A stretch of DNA of 64,000 nucleotides from Rhizobiales bacterium UBA3584. Lineage in GTDB: Bacteria > Pseudomonadota > Alphaproteobacteria > Rhizobiales > Devosiaceae. The notes beneath the pieces were generated by a model. The model worked only from the letters and a program-made list of their open reading frames with translations. It did no database searches and had not been told where the DNA came from. This document shows, piece by piece, positions 35,289 to 44,126 of this stretch (position 1 is its first letter; every line of letters begins with the position of its first letter). The stretch lies in contig DFMV01000017.1 of NCBI GenBank assembly GCA_002375765.1, positions 48,889-112,888 of the forward strand, written 5' to 3'. The position numbers were made by a program, and so were the translations under genes.

Positions 35289-36369
35289 CCCCAGATTCCC
35301 TCTCGGCGTCCCGCCGCTCCGCCCGGTACTGGCGCTCGATCTCGAGCAGCCGCTGCTTGCGCCACAACCCGCCGCCATAGCCGGTCAGCGCCCCGTCCGC
35401 CCCGATCACCCGATGGCATGGCACGACCAGGGCAATGGTATTGGCTCCATTGGCCCGCGCAACCGCCCGCACCGCCGAGGGCCGCCCGATTGCCTCGGCG
35501 ATCTGCCCATAGCTCCGCGTCTGCCCGGCCGGTATGGCGCGCAACGCCGCCCACACCTTCCGGGTAAACGCGCTGCCCTCCTGATGAAGCGGCGTTTCGA
35601 ACCGCGCCGAGCGCCCCGCGAAAAAATCGCCCAGCTCGGCCGCCACCTGCTCGATCGGCCCGGTCCGGCCCAGCCCGATGCTCCCTTTGGCCGCTGCCCT
35701 CAGTCGCTTGAGCTCTCCCGGCAACGCCTTTCTGTCGATAAATTCGAGAAGATGGAGATGGGTCGAACTCGCGACCGCGATCATGTCGCCCAGCGGGGTC
35801 GCAATCCAGCTTGCCCGCAACAGCCCGTCCCGGCTCAGATCCCCCGGCGCGCAGCCAAGGATACGGGCAAAGGCGGCGCGGAACGCGCTGGGGGAATCAA
35901 ACCCGGCCTCGTGCTGCGCCGTCACCACCTTGCCGCCTTCGGCCAGCGTCTCGAACCCTTCGCGCAGCCTGCGCTGGCGGGCGATCTCGAGAAACGTCAT
36001 GCCGAAATGCCGCTTGAAACTGCGCCGCACCGTGGAAAGGTCATAGCCCATCTCCACAACATGACGCTCCGTCCAGCGCCTCTCGGGCCGCCCATCGAGC
36101 GCTTCGAGCAGCCCCTTGACCACAGGATCGTCCGCCGCTGCCGCCTGCATCGGGTGGCAGCGCTTGCAGGGCCGAAACCCCGCTTCGATACATTCCCCGA
36201 TGCTCGCCCGGAAAATGCAGTTCTCCGATAACGGCTTGCGCGCCGGACAGGTCAGCCGGCAGAAAATCCCGGTCGAAGACACACAGACAAAAGCTTGCCC
36301 GTCAAACCGCGCATCGCGCTCAATCAGCGCCCGGTAAAGTGTTTCATGGTCTGGAAGATCAAACAGCAT
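35263..36369 (-). CDS. ada: Bifunctional Ada: transcription factor and O6-methylguanine-DNA methyltransferase
   Basis: 368 residues. N-terminal zinc domain with FCRLTCPARKP and FRPCKRCHP (four Cys, first being the phosphotriester acceptor), AraC-type HTH in the middle (YDLSTVRRSFKRHFGMTFLE and FDSPSAFRAAFARILG), and C-terminal methyltransferase with acceptor Cys in VVPCHRVIG and the flipping/recognition helix TRSYGQIAEAIGRPSAVRAV. Repairs alkylated DNA and activates its own regulon. The 3' end overlaps the convergent MauE gene. Confidence 0.96.
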   Translation of the reverse strand: MLFDLPDHETLYRALIERDARFDGQAFVCVSSTGIFCRLTCPARKPLSENCIFRASIGECIEAGFRPCKRCHPMQAAAADDPVVKGLLEALDGRPERRWTERHVVEMGYDLSTVRRSFKRHFGMTFLEIARQRRLREGFETLAEGGKVVTAQHEAGFDSPSAFRAAFARILGCAPGDLSRDGLLRASWIATPLGDMIAVASSTHLHLLEFIDRKALPGELKRLRAAAKGSIGLGRTGPIEQVAAELGDFFAGRSARFETPLHQEGSAFTRKVWAALRAIPAGQTRSYGQIAEAIGRPSAVRAVARANGANTIALVVPCHRVIGADGALTGYGGGLWRKQRLLEIERQYRAERRDAERESGAKAPHLSV

Positions 36370-36419
36370 GCAACCTTGATACCATCCAGATAACCGCCTG
36401 TCGGTCTGAAATCGGGCGC

Positions 36420-37598
36420 CTATTTCAATTGACCGCGCCAGATGCCGCCTTCAGAGAACATGGCATCGGCAAAACGCTCACCCATCATTTTGTGCGTATC
36501 GCCATCGGGATGGAGCGCATCGGGCAACGGCAAAATCTTGGTGTCGGCCTCGCCATAAAGCATCCTGCCATCGAGATAGACGATATTGGGATCGGATGCC
36601 GCCCGCCGGGCAACAATTGCTTCAAGCTGCTCGCGAATGACCGACAGCGTGAGCTTGCCCTGCGCCACCTCATCGCAATTGCCTCGAGCGACAAACGCCA
36701 CCCTGCCCTCACCGAGCGCCTCCATGTCAAAGGCCCCCGGCCCCGGCGTTGTCTCGTGAATGGGGCAATAGATCGGAGACACAACAACCAGCGGGGTATG
36801 CTTGTGCCCTTCGCGGATCGTATCGAGAAACCCATGCACCGCCGGCCCGAAGGCACGCAGGCGCATGAGGTCGGCATTGACGATATTGATGCCGATCTTG
36901 AGGCTGATGAAGTCGGCCGGCGTGTCCCGCATGGTGCGCGCCGTAAACGGATCGAGCAGCGCACCGCCGCCAAAGCCCAGATTCACAAGATCCACCTTGG
37001 CCCTCAGCGCCGCAACCGCCGGCCATATTCCTGTCGGCGTCCCCGCGTTGGATCCCTGACTGATCGAACTGCCATGATGCAGCCAGACGGGGCGGTTCAA
37101 ATCTGTCACCGGTTCGACCGGCGCGTCGGTCCTTAGACCAACCAGCTCGGTCGTCTCGTCATGGGGAAGCCAGATTTCCACGATCTTTTCCCGCACAGGA
37201 AGGCCCGAAAATCTCAGCGTTCCCGGCCCGCCCTGTTCCAGGTTGGCGGCCCCGGTGGCCGGATCGATCCTGAGGATCCTGCCGCCTGAAACGCTCCCCT
37301 GACGATCCAGCTTTCCATCGATGACCAGATCGTACACCCCGTCGGGCCGTGCCGGCAGGCCCACATAAACCCGTTTGGTGGGCAGCGTGTCGAGTTCGAT
37401 TATGCTCGCCGTCGTGCGAAAGACAAGCCGCACGCCCGAGGGTTGGGCTTCCACCATCAGGATCTGTCCATCGGCGCACTGGGCCCGCGCCCATTGCAGA
37501 AGACGGTGCGGCAACAGTCCCGCCGAGGTGCGCTCAATCTCGATGGCCCCTCGGATGAACACATCCGAATGCGGCGTTGTAATCAGGTCTTTGGTCAT
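36420..37598 (-). CDS. SGNH/GDSL hydrolase family protein
   Basis: 392 residues. An N-terminal beta-rich module (about 1-170) is followed by an SGNH hydrolase domain: block I PVWLHHGSSISQGSNAG with the likely nucleophile Ser, FGGGALLDPF (block II Gly), LKIGINIVNADL (block III region Asn) and DALHPDGDTHKMMGERF with the Asp/His pair. Such two-part SGNH proteins are usually acetyl- or carbohydrate esterases. No signal peptide, so cytosolic. It starts at ATG 37598 rather than five codons earlier. The divergent position is not to tetR; both are on the minus strand, so TetR lies upstream and may control it. Confidence 0.85.
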   Translation of the reverse strand: MTKDLITTPHSDVFIRGAIEIERTSAGLLPHRLLQWARAQCADGQILMVEAQPSGVRLVFRTTASIIELDTLPTKRVYVGLPARPDGVYDLVIDGKLDRQGSVSGGRILRIDPATGAANLEQGGPGTLRFSGLPVREKIVEIWLPHDETTELVGLRTDAPVEPVTDLNRPVWLHHGSSISQGSNAGTPTGIWPAVAALRAKVDLVNLGFGGGALLDPFTARTMRDTPADFISLKIGINIVNADLMRLRAFGPAVHGFLDTIREGHKHTPLVVVSPIYCPIHETTPGPGAFDMEALGEGRVAFVARGNCDEVAQGKLTLSVIREQLEAIVARRAASDPNIVYLDGRMLYGEADTKILPLPDALHPDGDTHKMMGERFADAMFSEGGIWRGQLK

Positions 37599-37633
37599 TC
37601 TCGGTCTTCGCAATTGAGGGAAGTTCGTCGCAT

Positions 37634-38203
37634 TCAGGCTCTGGACCAGCTTCGCAAGGCGGCATCGAGCGCATCGAGCGCGTACTGCCAGGAAAGCCGG
37701 GCGTCGGGATCGCTGTGAGCAAAACTGCCGGCCAGTTCGAGCATCGGATACCCCAGAAAGACACTGCCCAGCAGGCGGACCGCATGAACCTGATCGGTTT
37801 CGCTCAGCCCGTAGCCGCGCAGGAGGTTGCGGGTGATACGCGAAACGCGCGCTCCGCCGCTCTCTCTGGCCGCGCTTTGGTCCAGCCGATGGCGCGCCGC
37901 CTCGAAAAGGCCGGGATGATGGTGGGCGAAATCGCGGTGCACATTGGCCACCGCCACCAGCGCGTCCTTGCCCGCCCGGCCGGCCACGGCCTCTTCGGCG
38001 CGATCTGCAAGCAGGTCGAGCCCGAACAGCGCCACGCGCACCTTGAGGTCATCCGAGTTTTCCAGGTGCGAATAAAGGCTCGCCAGCTTGACATCGAACC
38101 GGCGTGCCAGAGCGGCCAGCGTGAGATTGCCAAACCCAATCTCGTCGGCCATCTCCGCCGCCGCCTGCACCAGAACGTCCTTGTTCAACCCTGCTCGGGG
38201 CAT
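37634..38203 (-). CDS. TetR family regulator
   Basis: 189 residues: N-terminal HTH (VLVQAAAEMADEIGFGNLTL, ALARRFDVKLASLYSHLEN) and a C-terminal ligand/dimer domain of the TetR_C_33 (WHG) type (VHRDFAHHHPGLFEAARHRL). ATG 38203 follows TTTGAGGTTGAAC. A long dyad directly upstream (38213-38256) suggests autoregulation. Downstream, 35 nt away on the same strand, is the SGNH hydrolase, likely a target. Upstream on the same strand is the FMN reductase. Confidence 0.9.
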   Translation of the reverse strand: MPRAGLNKDVLVQAAAEMADEIGFGNLTLAALARRFDVKLASLYSHLENSDDLKVRVALFGLDLLADRAEEAVAGRAGKDALVAVANVHRDFAHHHPGLFEAARHRLDQSAARESGGARVSRITRNLLRGYGLSETDQVHAVRLLGSVFLGYPMLELAGSFAHSDPDARLSWQYALDALDAALRSWSRA

Positions 38204-38212
38204 GTTCAACCT

Positions 38213-38256
38213 CAAAGCTAATCCAATCAGGTTAAAACCTAATGATATTAGCTTTG
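38213..38256. promoter_or_regulatory. 44-bp dyad, likely TetR operator
   Basis: Outer arms CAAAGCTAAT (38213-38222) and ATTAGCTTTG (38247-38256) are perfect inverted repeats, and the inner palindrome AGGTTAAAACCT (38229-38240) has exactly the same centre. It starts 10 nt upstream of the tetR start codon. Confidence 0.75.
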
Positions 38257-38306
38257 TCAAGAACTGGCATTGTTTTGCTGGCGGTCGAAAGTCTTCTTCG
38301 AACTTT

Positions 38307-38834
38307 TTAGCGCCCGCAATATCGAGCGAAACTCTCTACAAACGCGGCGACCACCTGGCGGTTGTCGGGCTGTTCGAAATGGGCGGCGATCTCCTCGGGC
38401 GACTTTTTCATGAGCTGGAAGCGCACGAACAGATCTTGGGAAAAACGTGTGCTCACAGTCGACAAAACCGTGCGGATCTGGCCCAGCATATCGTCTCCAC
38501 GGTGCGAGGCGTGCATGAGAGCAATGGGTTTGTCGATGATCTCATCGCGCGACACCAGCCAGTCGATGGCATTCTTCAGACCGCCCGGAATTGCTCTGAC
38601 ATATTCAGGACTGGATATGATCACCCCGTCGCTGCGGGCCACAAGGGCGGCAAAGTTTTCAACCGGCTCCGGCAGGGAGCCGGATTCGAGATCGGGCGAA
38701 AAGACCGGCAGATCGGCAATCGCATCAAACACCGTGACCTCATGGCCCGGTCGCGCAATCGCCGACACCGCCCGCAGCATCGCCGTGTTTGTGGATGCTT
38801 TTCGGCCACTGCCCGAAATCGCGAGAAGGTTCAT
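38307..38834 (-). CDS. NADPH-dependent FMN reductase family protein
   Basis: 175-residue flavodoxin-like protein: FMN phosphate loop AISGSGRKASTNTAML at the N-terminus and SSPEYVRAIPGGLKNAIDWL, the family signature for the isoalloxazine site. Related to azoreductases and chromate/quinone reductases. ATG 38834 has GGGAGAG upstream; the frame's 85-codon N-terminal extension is not coding. Divergent from an acetyltransferase gene. Confidence 0.9.
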   Translation of the reverse strand: MNLLAISGSGRKASTNTAMLRAVSAIARPGHEVTVFDAIADLPVFSPDLESGSLPEPVENFAALVARSDGVIISSPEYVRAIPGGLKNAIDWLVSRDEIIDKPIALMHASHRGDDMLGQIRTVLSTVSTRFSQDLFVRFQLMKKSPEEIAAHFEQPDNRQVVAAFVESFARYCGR

Positions 38835-38905
38835 CCATTTCTCTCCCAAATGCCCTGCTTTGCGCCAAAGCTGACCTAAGTCACACCTCCTGGTAAAGTG
38901 AACCC

Positions 38906-39406
38906 ATGACATTGGCCAATTATCGTTTTCGACCCGCGGCAATGAGCGACTTGCCCCTGCTCGTAACCTGGCAGGGCTTTTCACACGTCCGCGCATGGTG
39001 GGGCAACGACGAGCCTTTCGACGAGGAGCAGTTGCGCGACACCCGCGTTTCAAGATGGATTGTCGAACTGGATGGAAACCCGTTCGCATATATGCAGGAC
39101 TATTCGGTTCATGGATGGCCAGGGCATCATTTCGGACACCTTCCTCCGCGGTCGCGCGGGATAGACCAGTATATCGGTGATCCGGCGATGATCGGTCTCG
39201 GTCACGGCACAGGCTTTATCGGACAAAGGATGGATTACCTCTTTGCCGCCGGCGTTCCCATAATCGCCGTCGATCCGCATCCGCTAAACACAAGGGCCAT
39301 CGCGGTCTATCAAAAGTTCGGATTTCAGATTGTCGGCGCCGAACAGCAAACGCCGTGGGGCCTCGTTCTGCCCATGGAAGCCCGACCACCCCGACGCGGG
39401 AGATGA
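38906..39406 (+). CDS. AAC(6')-like GNAT acetyltransferase
   Basis: 166 residues. The layout fits the aminoglycoside 6'-N-acetyltransferase/Acetyltransf_8 group: FRPAAMSDLPLLVTWQGFSH and VRAWWG at the N-terminus, GIDQYIGDPAMIGLGHGTGF in the acetyl-CoA site and VDPHPLNTRAIAVYQKFGF near the end. The family also includes siderophore and lysine acetyltransferases, so drug resistance is only one possibility. Confidence 0.85.
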   Translation: MTLANYRFRPAAMSDLPLLVTWQGFSHVRAWWGNDEPFDEEQLRDTRVSRWIVELDGNPFAYMQDYSVHGWPGHHFGHLPPRSRGIDQYIGDPAMIGLGHGTGFIGQRMDYLFAAGVPIIAVDPHPLNTRAIAVYQKFGFQIVGAEQQTPWGLVLPMEARPPRRGR

Positions 39407-39511
39407 CCCCTTATGCCCGCAGCCGCCGTTTGAATGTGCGCTTTGGCCCATTCTCACCGATGTTGCAGCCAGGGGTTGTGTCTGGCAGTGCGATCGTCAT
39501 TATACGGACCG

Positions 39512-40114
39512 ATGACCGACCTTACCATCAATGATGCCCTCGCCCGCCGCCGCACCGTTCGGGACTTCAGCGACGAGCAAATTCCTCTCGAGGCCTTGAA
39601 GCGGCTGGCTTGGGCAGCGCAAGGCATCACATCTTCAGACGGCAAGCGGACGGCCCCTTCGGCCCATGCGCTCCATCCCCTTGAACTTTTTTGCCTTCCA
39701 AACCGCGTAGAGGGCTTGTCCCAGAGCCTCTATCAGCTTGACTCGAGCGATCTGGACCTTAGACACATCGATGCACGAGATGATCTCCGCGACAGGCTAA
39801 GACACGCTTGTATTGATGCCCCGTCCTGGATCACCCAAGCGGCATGCATCGTCGCGGTCTGCGCGGACATGGTCGCTCCAAGCCGTGCGTTCGCCGACCA
39901 GAGGCCGTTCGGAAGCCGCGGTACGCGGTATGTGTATCTGGAGGCCGGAGCCGCAGCCCAGAACCTTCATCTTCAAGCCGTGGCGGAGGGGCTTGGGTGC
40001 GTCTGGGTGGGAGGTTTCGACGATGAAGCATGCGCCGACATACTCGGACTGCCCAGCCCACTCATGCCCCTTGTTCTGATCTGCATCGGCTATCCGGCAG
40101 CAAGTGCACACTAG
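39512..40114 (+). CDS. Nitroreductase family protein
   Basis: 200 residues, FMN-dependent nitroreductase/SagB-like fold: the N-terminal RRRTVRDFSDEQIPLEALKR gives the FMN-phosphate Arg residues, WAAQGITSSDGKRTAPSAHA the second part of the site, and AAAQNLHLQAVAEGLGCVWV with LPLVLICIGYP-type end the C-terminal portion. Start ATG 39512; 26 upstream codons in frame look non-coding. Substrate unknown. Confidence 0.9.
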   Translation: MTDLTINDALARRRTVRDFSDEQIPLEALKRLAWAAQGITSSDGKRTAPSAHALHPLELFCLPNRVEGLSQSLYQLDSSDLDLRHIDARDDLRDRLRHACIDAPSWITQAACIVAVCADMVAPSRAFADQRPFGSRGTRYVYLEAGAAAQNLHLQAVAEGLGCVWVGGFDDEACADILGLPSPLMPLVLICIGYPAASAH

Positions 40115-40254
40115 AGCTGCACAGGAAAGTCTGTGTCAGATCGCCCGCCGGCTTCCCATCGCCTCCGCGCGGCCCGGCGCGTTATCCTGCTCATGGCCGT
40201 TGTGTCGCAAGGGCAGAGCCGAGAGCGCGTGAAGTCGTCAAACGGGCACACTCT

Positions 40255-41550
40255 TCATCCCATCGTTTGGGGCAGAAACAGGACGATCGCCGGGAATGCA
40301 ACCAGGAGCACCAGCCGAAGGACGTCGGTGACCACAAAGGGAAGGACACCCTTGAATATCTGGACCAGGCCGACCTGACGCGCAATCGATTTGATCACGA
40401 AGACGTTCATCCCGACGGGCGGCGTGATCATGCCCAACTCGACGGTCATGACAACAATCACACCGAACCAGATCGGGTCGAAGCCGAGGGCGATAATGAC
40501 GGGATAAACGATTGGCACCATGAGGATGATCATCGCCATGGCGTCGAGGAAACATCCCATCACGACGAACAGGGCAAGAATGAACCCAAGTGTGCCATAG
40601 GCTCCCAAACCGAGATCAACCAGGGTCTGAGTGAGTTTTTGAGGCACCTGGGTGACCGCCAGGAAATATCCGAAGATGATCGCCCCGATAAGAATTGTGT
40701 AAACAGCGACGGAGGTCCTGAGCGCCTCGACAAGGCTCTCCATCAACGAGCGCATATCCAGGCGGCGCCTCACGAACCCGATCAGACCGGTGAGCACCGC
40801 GCCTACCGCTGCCGCTTCGGTGGCGGTGACCACGCCGAGATAGATCGAGACGATGACGGCAACAAACAACAGCGCTATCGCCCATACGTCGCGCATCGCG
40901 GCCAGGGCTTCGCGCCACGAAAAGGCGCTTCCCTTGGGCAAGTGCCGCCCGTACCACAAGCGTACGGTCACCAGATACATGATGACGGCGAGAAGCCCCG
41001 GGACGATGCCGGCGATGAAAAGCGCGCCGATATCCTGCTCGGTGATGTACCCGTAGATCGCAAGCACCACGGACGGCGGAATCAGAATGCCCAGGGTGCC
41101 GCCGGCCGCGATGATCCCGGTGGCAACATCATCGCCGTAGCCTGCCCGCTTCATTTCCGGATAGGCGATGTTGGTCATGGTTGCCGCTGTCGCAACTGAC
41201 GAGCCGCAAATGGCGGCAAACCCCGCACAGGCGCCGATCGTGGCCATGCCCAGCCCGCCCTTCATCGAGCCGGTGACGGCGCTGGCCGCCCGGAACAGCT
41301 CACGGCTCATGCCCGATCGTGTGGCCAACACGCCCATCAGGATGAAAAACGGGATCAGGGTGAGGTTGAAATCTGTAACCGTGCGCAGGGGCGAGGTCGC
41401 CAACAGGTTGAGGGCCGGCGCCCAACCGGCAATGAGCCCGAACCCTCCGACGCCGACAAGACCCATGGCAACGCCAATCGGAACGCGGATGAGCATCAGA
41501 ACAAAGAGCGCCGCAAACCCTGACAGCGCCACAAGATCGGCCTCAGCCAT
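40255..41550 (-). CDS. dctM: TRAP transporter large permease subunit
   Basis: 431 residues with about twelve membrane helices. It is the ion-coupled import channel of a DctPQM system. Family segments: SGMSRELFRAASAVTGSMKG, MTNIAYPEMKRAGYGDDVAT and GTLGILIPPSVVLAIYG. ATG 41550 overlaps the dctQ stop by 8 nt. Last gene of the ligase-hydratase-SDR-dctP-dctQ-dctM series. Confidence 0.95.
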   Translation of the reverse strand: MAEADLVALSGFAALFVLMLIRVPIGVAMGLVGVGGFGLIAGWAPALNLLATSPLRTVTDFNLTLIPFFILMGVLATRSGMSRELFRAASAVTGSMKGGLGMATIGACAGFAAICGSSVATAATMTNIAYPEMKRAGYGDDVATGIIAAGGTLGILIPPSVVLAIYGYITEQDIGALFIAGIVPGLLAVIMYLVTVRLWYGRHLPKGSAFSWREALAAMRDVWAIALLFVAVIVSIYLGVVTATEAAAVGAVLTGLIGFVRRRLDMRSLMESLVEALRTSVAVYTILIGAIIFGYFLAVTQVPQKLTQTLVDLGLGAYGTLGFILALFVVMGCFLDAMAMIILMVPIVYPVIIALGFDPIWFGVIVVMTVELGMITPPVGMNVFVIKSIARQVGLVQIFKGVLPFVVTDVLRLVLLVAFPAIVLFLPQTMG

Positions 41551-42091
41551 GACCAGCCCCCTCGTCCTGACCATCGTAGGATTCATGGGCTTCGAGCCCC
41601 TCGCCATGGCGCAGGATCCGCCAGAGCCGGCCAACCGTCATGGCGAGCGCCATGATCAGCCCCACGAGAATTGCGGCGAGGAAGGGCCAGTGCGGAAGTC
41701 GCAGATCCATGGTCAGTTCGCCACGCGGCCATTGCGAGATCAGTCGCCCGCCGATCTTCCAGGTCATGGCGCCGGTAAAGACAAGCAGGGCCAGCCAGGC
41801 TGCAATATCGAGCCATTTCCGCACGCGCGGCGGCAGTCCATGGGCGAGCAGATCGACCTTGATATGGCTGCCCCGATAGGCGACCGAGGCAAATCCCCAC
41901 ATGACCGCCACCGCAAGTGTGAGGCGGGAGAGGTCGAACGCATCGGGCACAGGCCGCGCAAACAGGTAGCGCCCAATGGCCGATACAAAGATCAGAAGCG
42001 TCACAAGCCCGAGCATGACCGCTGCGATCTTTTCGACAAGGCCGACGGCCCTCGAAGCCACTGACGAACGCTCTAGTGATTGGCGGGACAT
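41543..42091 (-). CDS. dctQ: TRAP transporter small permease subunit
   Basis: 182 residues with four membrane helices and the family signature DLSRLTLAVAVMWGFASVAY then RGSHIKVDLLAHGLPPRV. ATG 42091 is preceded by GAGGC. Pairs with DctM. Separated from dctP by 75 nt containing a hairpin. Confidence 0.93.
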   Translation of the reverse strand: MSRQSLERSSVASRAVGLVEKIAAVMLGLVTLLIFVSAIGRYLFARPVPDAFDLSRLTLAVAVMWGFASVAYRGSHIKVDLLAHGLPPRVRKWLDIAAWLALLVFTGAMTWKIGGRLISQWPRGELTMDLRLPHWPFLAAILVGLIMALAMTVGRLWRILRHGEGLEAHESYDGQDEGAGHG

Positions 42092-42123
42092 CAATGCCTC
42101 ACATCCATTGGCGACGGGTGTTC

Positions 42124-42146
42124 GGGAGGCCGACAGGCAGCCTCCC
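42124..42146. promoter_or_regulatory. Hairpin between dctP and dctQ
   Basis: The 7-bp stem GGGAGGC / GCCTCCC lies in the 75-nt gap after dctP. On the minus transcript there is no T-run, which fits an mRNA-protecting or attenuating hairpin that lets the binding protein exceed its permease. Confidence 0.45.
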
Positions 42147-42166
42147 GCGGTTTTCTGACCCGCAGA

Positions 42167-43180
42167 TCAGTAGGCGCTATCGTTGGCCGCCAGGGCGTCC
42201 TTGAGCCCGTTGAACACGACCTCGGAATCGTACCCGGCTGCGTCCACCGCCTCCAGCGCTCCGACGACAGTCGCCTCGGCGGCTTCGCGCCAAAGCGCGA
42301 GTTCATCATCGGAGGGCATGAAGACCTCGTGATCGGGGCTATCAATCATTTCCTGCCGAACGCCTTCATCATAGATGGCCCAGCCTTCCGAGAAGCGCTG
42401 CGACCATTCCGGCGTGCAGTGGTCGTCGATGATCTGCTTTTGGCTGTCGGACAGGCGATCGTAGCTCCCCTGGTTGAACAGCATGACCTGCGAGGAGAGG
42501 TAGAGGGGCATGTCGTTGTGGAATTTCGTTACCTCGGCGAGGTTGAACACCTTCATCGCCTCATAGGGAATGGTGACCGCGTCGGCCGTACCACGGGCAA
42601 TCGCTTCACGCGCCTCCGGAGCGGGCACCTGAACCGAGGACCCGCCAAGCGAATTGATGAACCGCGCCATGGTCGAGTGCGCGGGCCGCACATTGAGACC
42701 ACTGACATCGGCCGGCACCCGAATGGGCATGTTGCCATGGAAGCGGCCGGGCTCATGGGGATTGACGAGACAGAAATAGACATCGCCCATCTCGGCCTCG
42801 GCGTAGTCGCCCTGGTACCACTCATGGATGGCTTTGCCGGCGGCCGGGCCGGTGCTGGACAGGAATGGCAGGCCGGTCAGTTCATAGATCGGGAAGCGAC
42901 CGGCGGTGTATCCCGGATTTACGTAACCGATGTCCACGATACCGTCGCGGGTCATGTCATAGTGGTCCGGAGCAGCGCCCAGCTGCTGGGCCGGGAAAAT
43001 CTCGAACTGGATCTCCCCACTGGACGCTTCGGTGATCGATTGCGTCCACTCCGTCATCCCGGTCTGCGGGACAGCGTGCTGGGGTGGCAGCCAATGCGAC
43101 AAACGCAAGGTGACCTCCTGGGCCTGCACACCCATGCAGGCGACCAGGACGGTGGTTGATGCAATTAGCAGTCGTTTCAT
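42167..43180 (-). CDS. dctP: TRAP transporter substrate-binding protein
   Basis: A 337-residue periplasmic DctP-type receptor with signal peptide MKRLLIASTTVLVACMGVQA and mature start QEVTLRLSHWLPPQHAVPQ. FINSLGGSSVQVPAPEAREA contains the region before the usual carboxylate-binding Arg; RVPADVSGLNVRPAHSTMAR is the matching family segment. GGAGG is 8 nt upstream of ATG 43180. Captures an organic acid for DctQM; the neighbouring CoA ligase suggests that acid is then CoA-activated. Confidence 0.93.
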   Translation of the reverse strand: MKRLLIASTTVLVACMGVQAQEVTLRLSHWLPPQHAVPQTGMTEWTQSITEASSGEIQFEIFPAQQLGAAPDHYDMTRDGIVDIGYVNPGYTAGRFPIYELTGLPFLSSTGPAAGKAIHEWYQGDYAEAEMGDVYFCLVNPHEPGRFHGNMPIRVPADVSGLNVRPAHSTMARFINSLGGSSVQVPAPEAREAIARGTADAVTIPYEAMKVFNLAEVTKFHNDMPLYLSSQVMLFNQGSYDRLSDSQKQIIDDHCTPEWSQRFSEGWAIYDEGVRQEMIDSPDHEVFMPSDDELALWREAAEATVVGALEAVDAAGYDSEVVFNGLKDALAANDSAY

Positions 43181-43214
43181 TTTTAGTCCTCCCGTTGCGC
43201 GCCTCCTCCGGGCG

Positions 43215-44126
43215 CTAGTTGAATTCGATACCGACATCCTGAAACTGTTCACCAAGCGACCCCTCGAGCGCTTCGGCCAAAGTGTCGGCGGTCCAGCCCC
43301 CCGACCGGAGGCGGTAGTCTGCCTCTCTCGGGTGCGTCCAGATCGACATCCTGTCTCCCCCGATCCCGATACATTGGCCGGTGACGTGGAACGAGTGATC
43401 CGAGGCGAGGTACACAAAGGCGGGCGCGACATCGTCCGGCCCTCCGATGCCCCACTCTTCACGAAACTTGGGGGGGACCGGCTCGCCCTTTTCCAGCATC
43501 TCTGCCAGGAGCGCCAACGCCGGAACTGTCTGCGTCATGGCGGTCAAGGCATTGGGAACGATCGCATTGACCGTGACATCGTAACGCTTGAGCTCGAGCG
43601 CCCATGTGCGCGCCATGCCCGCAATACCCGCCTTGGCGGCGCTATAGGCGGTTTGGCCGAAATTGCCCCGTTGCCCGGCGATCGATGAGACCAGGATCAG
43701 CCGCCCGCCCTGCCCTGCTTGCCGAAAATGGCGCGCGGCGGCTCGCGCGCAGGTAAACGTGCCGCGCAAATGTGTTTCGATGACCGCGTCGAAGTCTTCG
43801 TCGGTCGTGTTCCAGAGCACCCGGTCTCTGAGAATACCCGCATTGCAGGCCATGACGTCGAGCCGGCCAAAGACCTCTATGGCCCTGGCGACGCCTGCAT
43901 CGGCAGCATCGGCCGAACCGATGGCGGCGATGTAAGGCGCAGCGCGCCCATCCTGGGCCTCGATTGCTTGCACAACGGCCTGCGCGGCATCGGCATCGAC
44001 GTCGTTGACCAGCACGGCCGCGCCTGCTGCAGCCATGGCCAGCGCCGCCGCGCGGCCGATGCCGCGCCCGGCTCCGGTGATCATGACAACCCGCCCCGCG
44101 AGCGGCAAAGAACCTGCTTTTTTCAT
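43215..44126 (-). CDS. SDR family dehydrogenase, probable 3-hydroxyacyl-CoA type
   Basis: 303 residues. Rossmann motif MITGAGRGIGRAAAL, NAG in CNAGILRDRVLWNTT, catalytic Ser in LVSSIAGQRGNFGQ and YSAAKAG with Tyr and Lys. The HLRGTFTCARAAARHF and NFGQTAYSAAKAGI pattern resembles (R)-3-hydroxyacyl-CoA dehydrogenases of the MFE-2 type. A C-terminal extension of about 45 residues (DYRLRSGGWTADTLAEALEG) is also typical of that group. Starts 4 nt inside the hydratase gene. Likely oxidises the hydroxyacyl-CoA made by the hydratase. Confidence 0.88.
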   Translation of the reverse strand: MKKAGSLPLAGRVVMITGAGRGIGRAAALAMAAAGAAVLVNDVDADAAQAVVQAIEAQDGRAAPYIAAIGSADAADAGVARAIEVFGRLDVMACNAGILRDRVLWNTTDEDFDAVIETHLRGTFTCARAAARHFRQAGQGGRLILVSSIAGQRGNFGQTAYSAAKAGIAGMARTWALELKRYDVTVNAIVPNALTAMTQTVPALALLAEMLEKGEPVPPKFREEWGIGGPDDVAPAFVYLASDHSFHVTGQCIGIGGDRMSIWTHPREADYRLRSGGWTADTLAEALEGSLGEQFQDVGIEFN

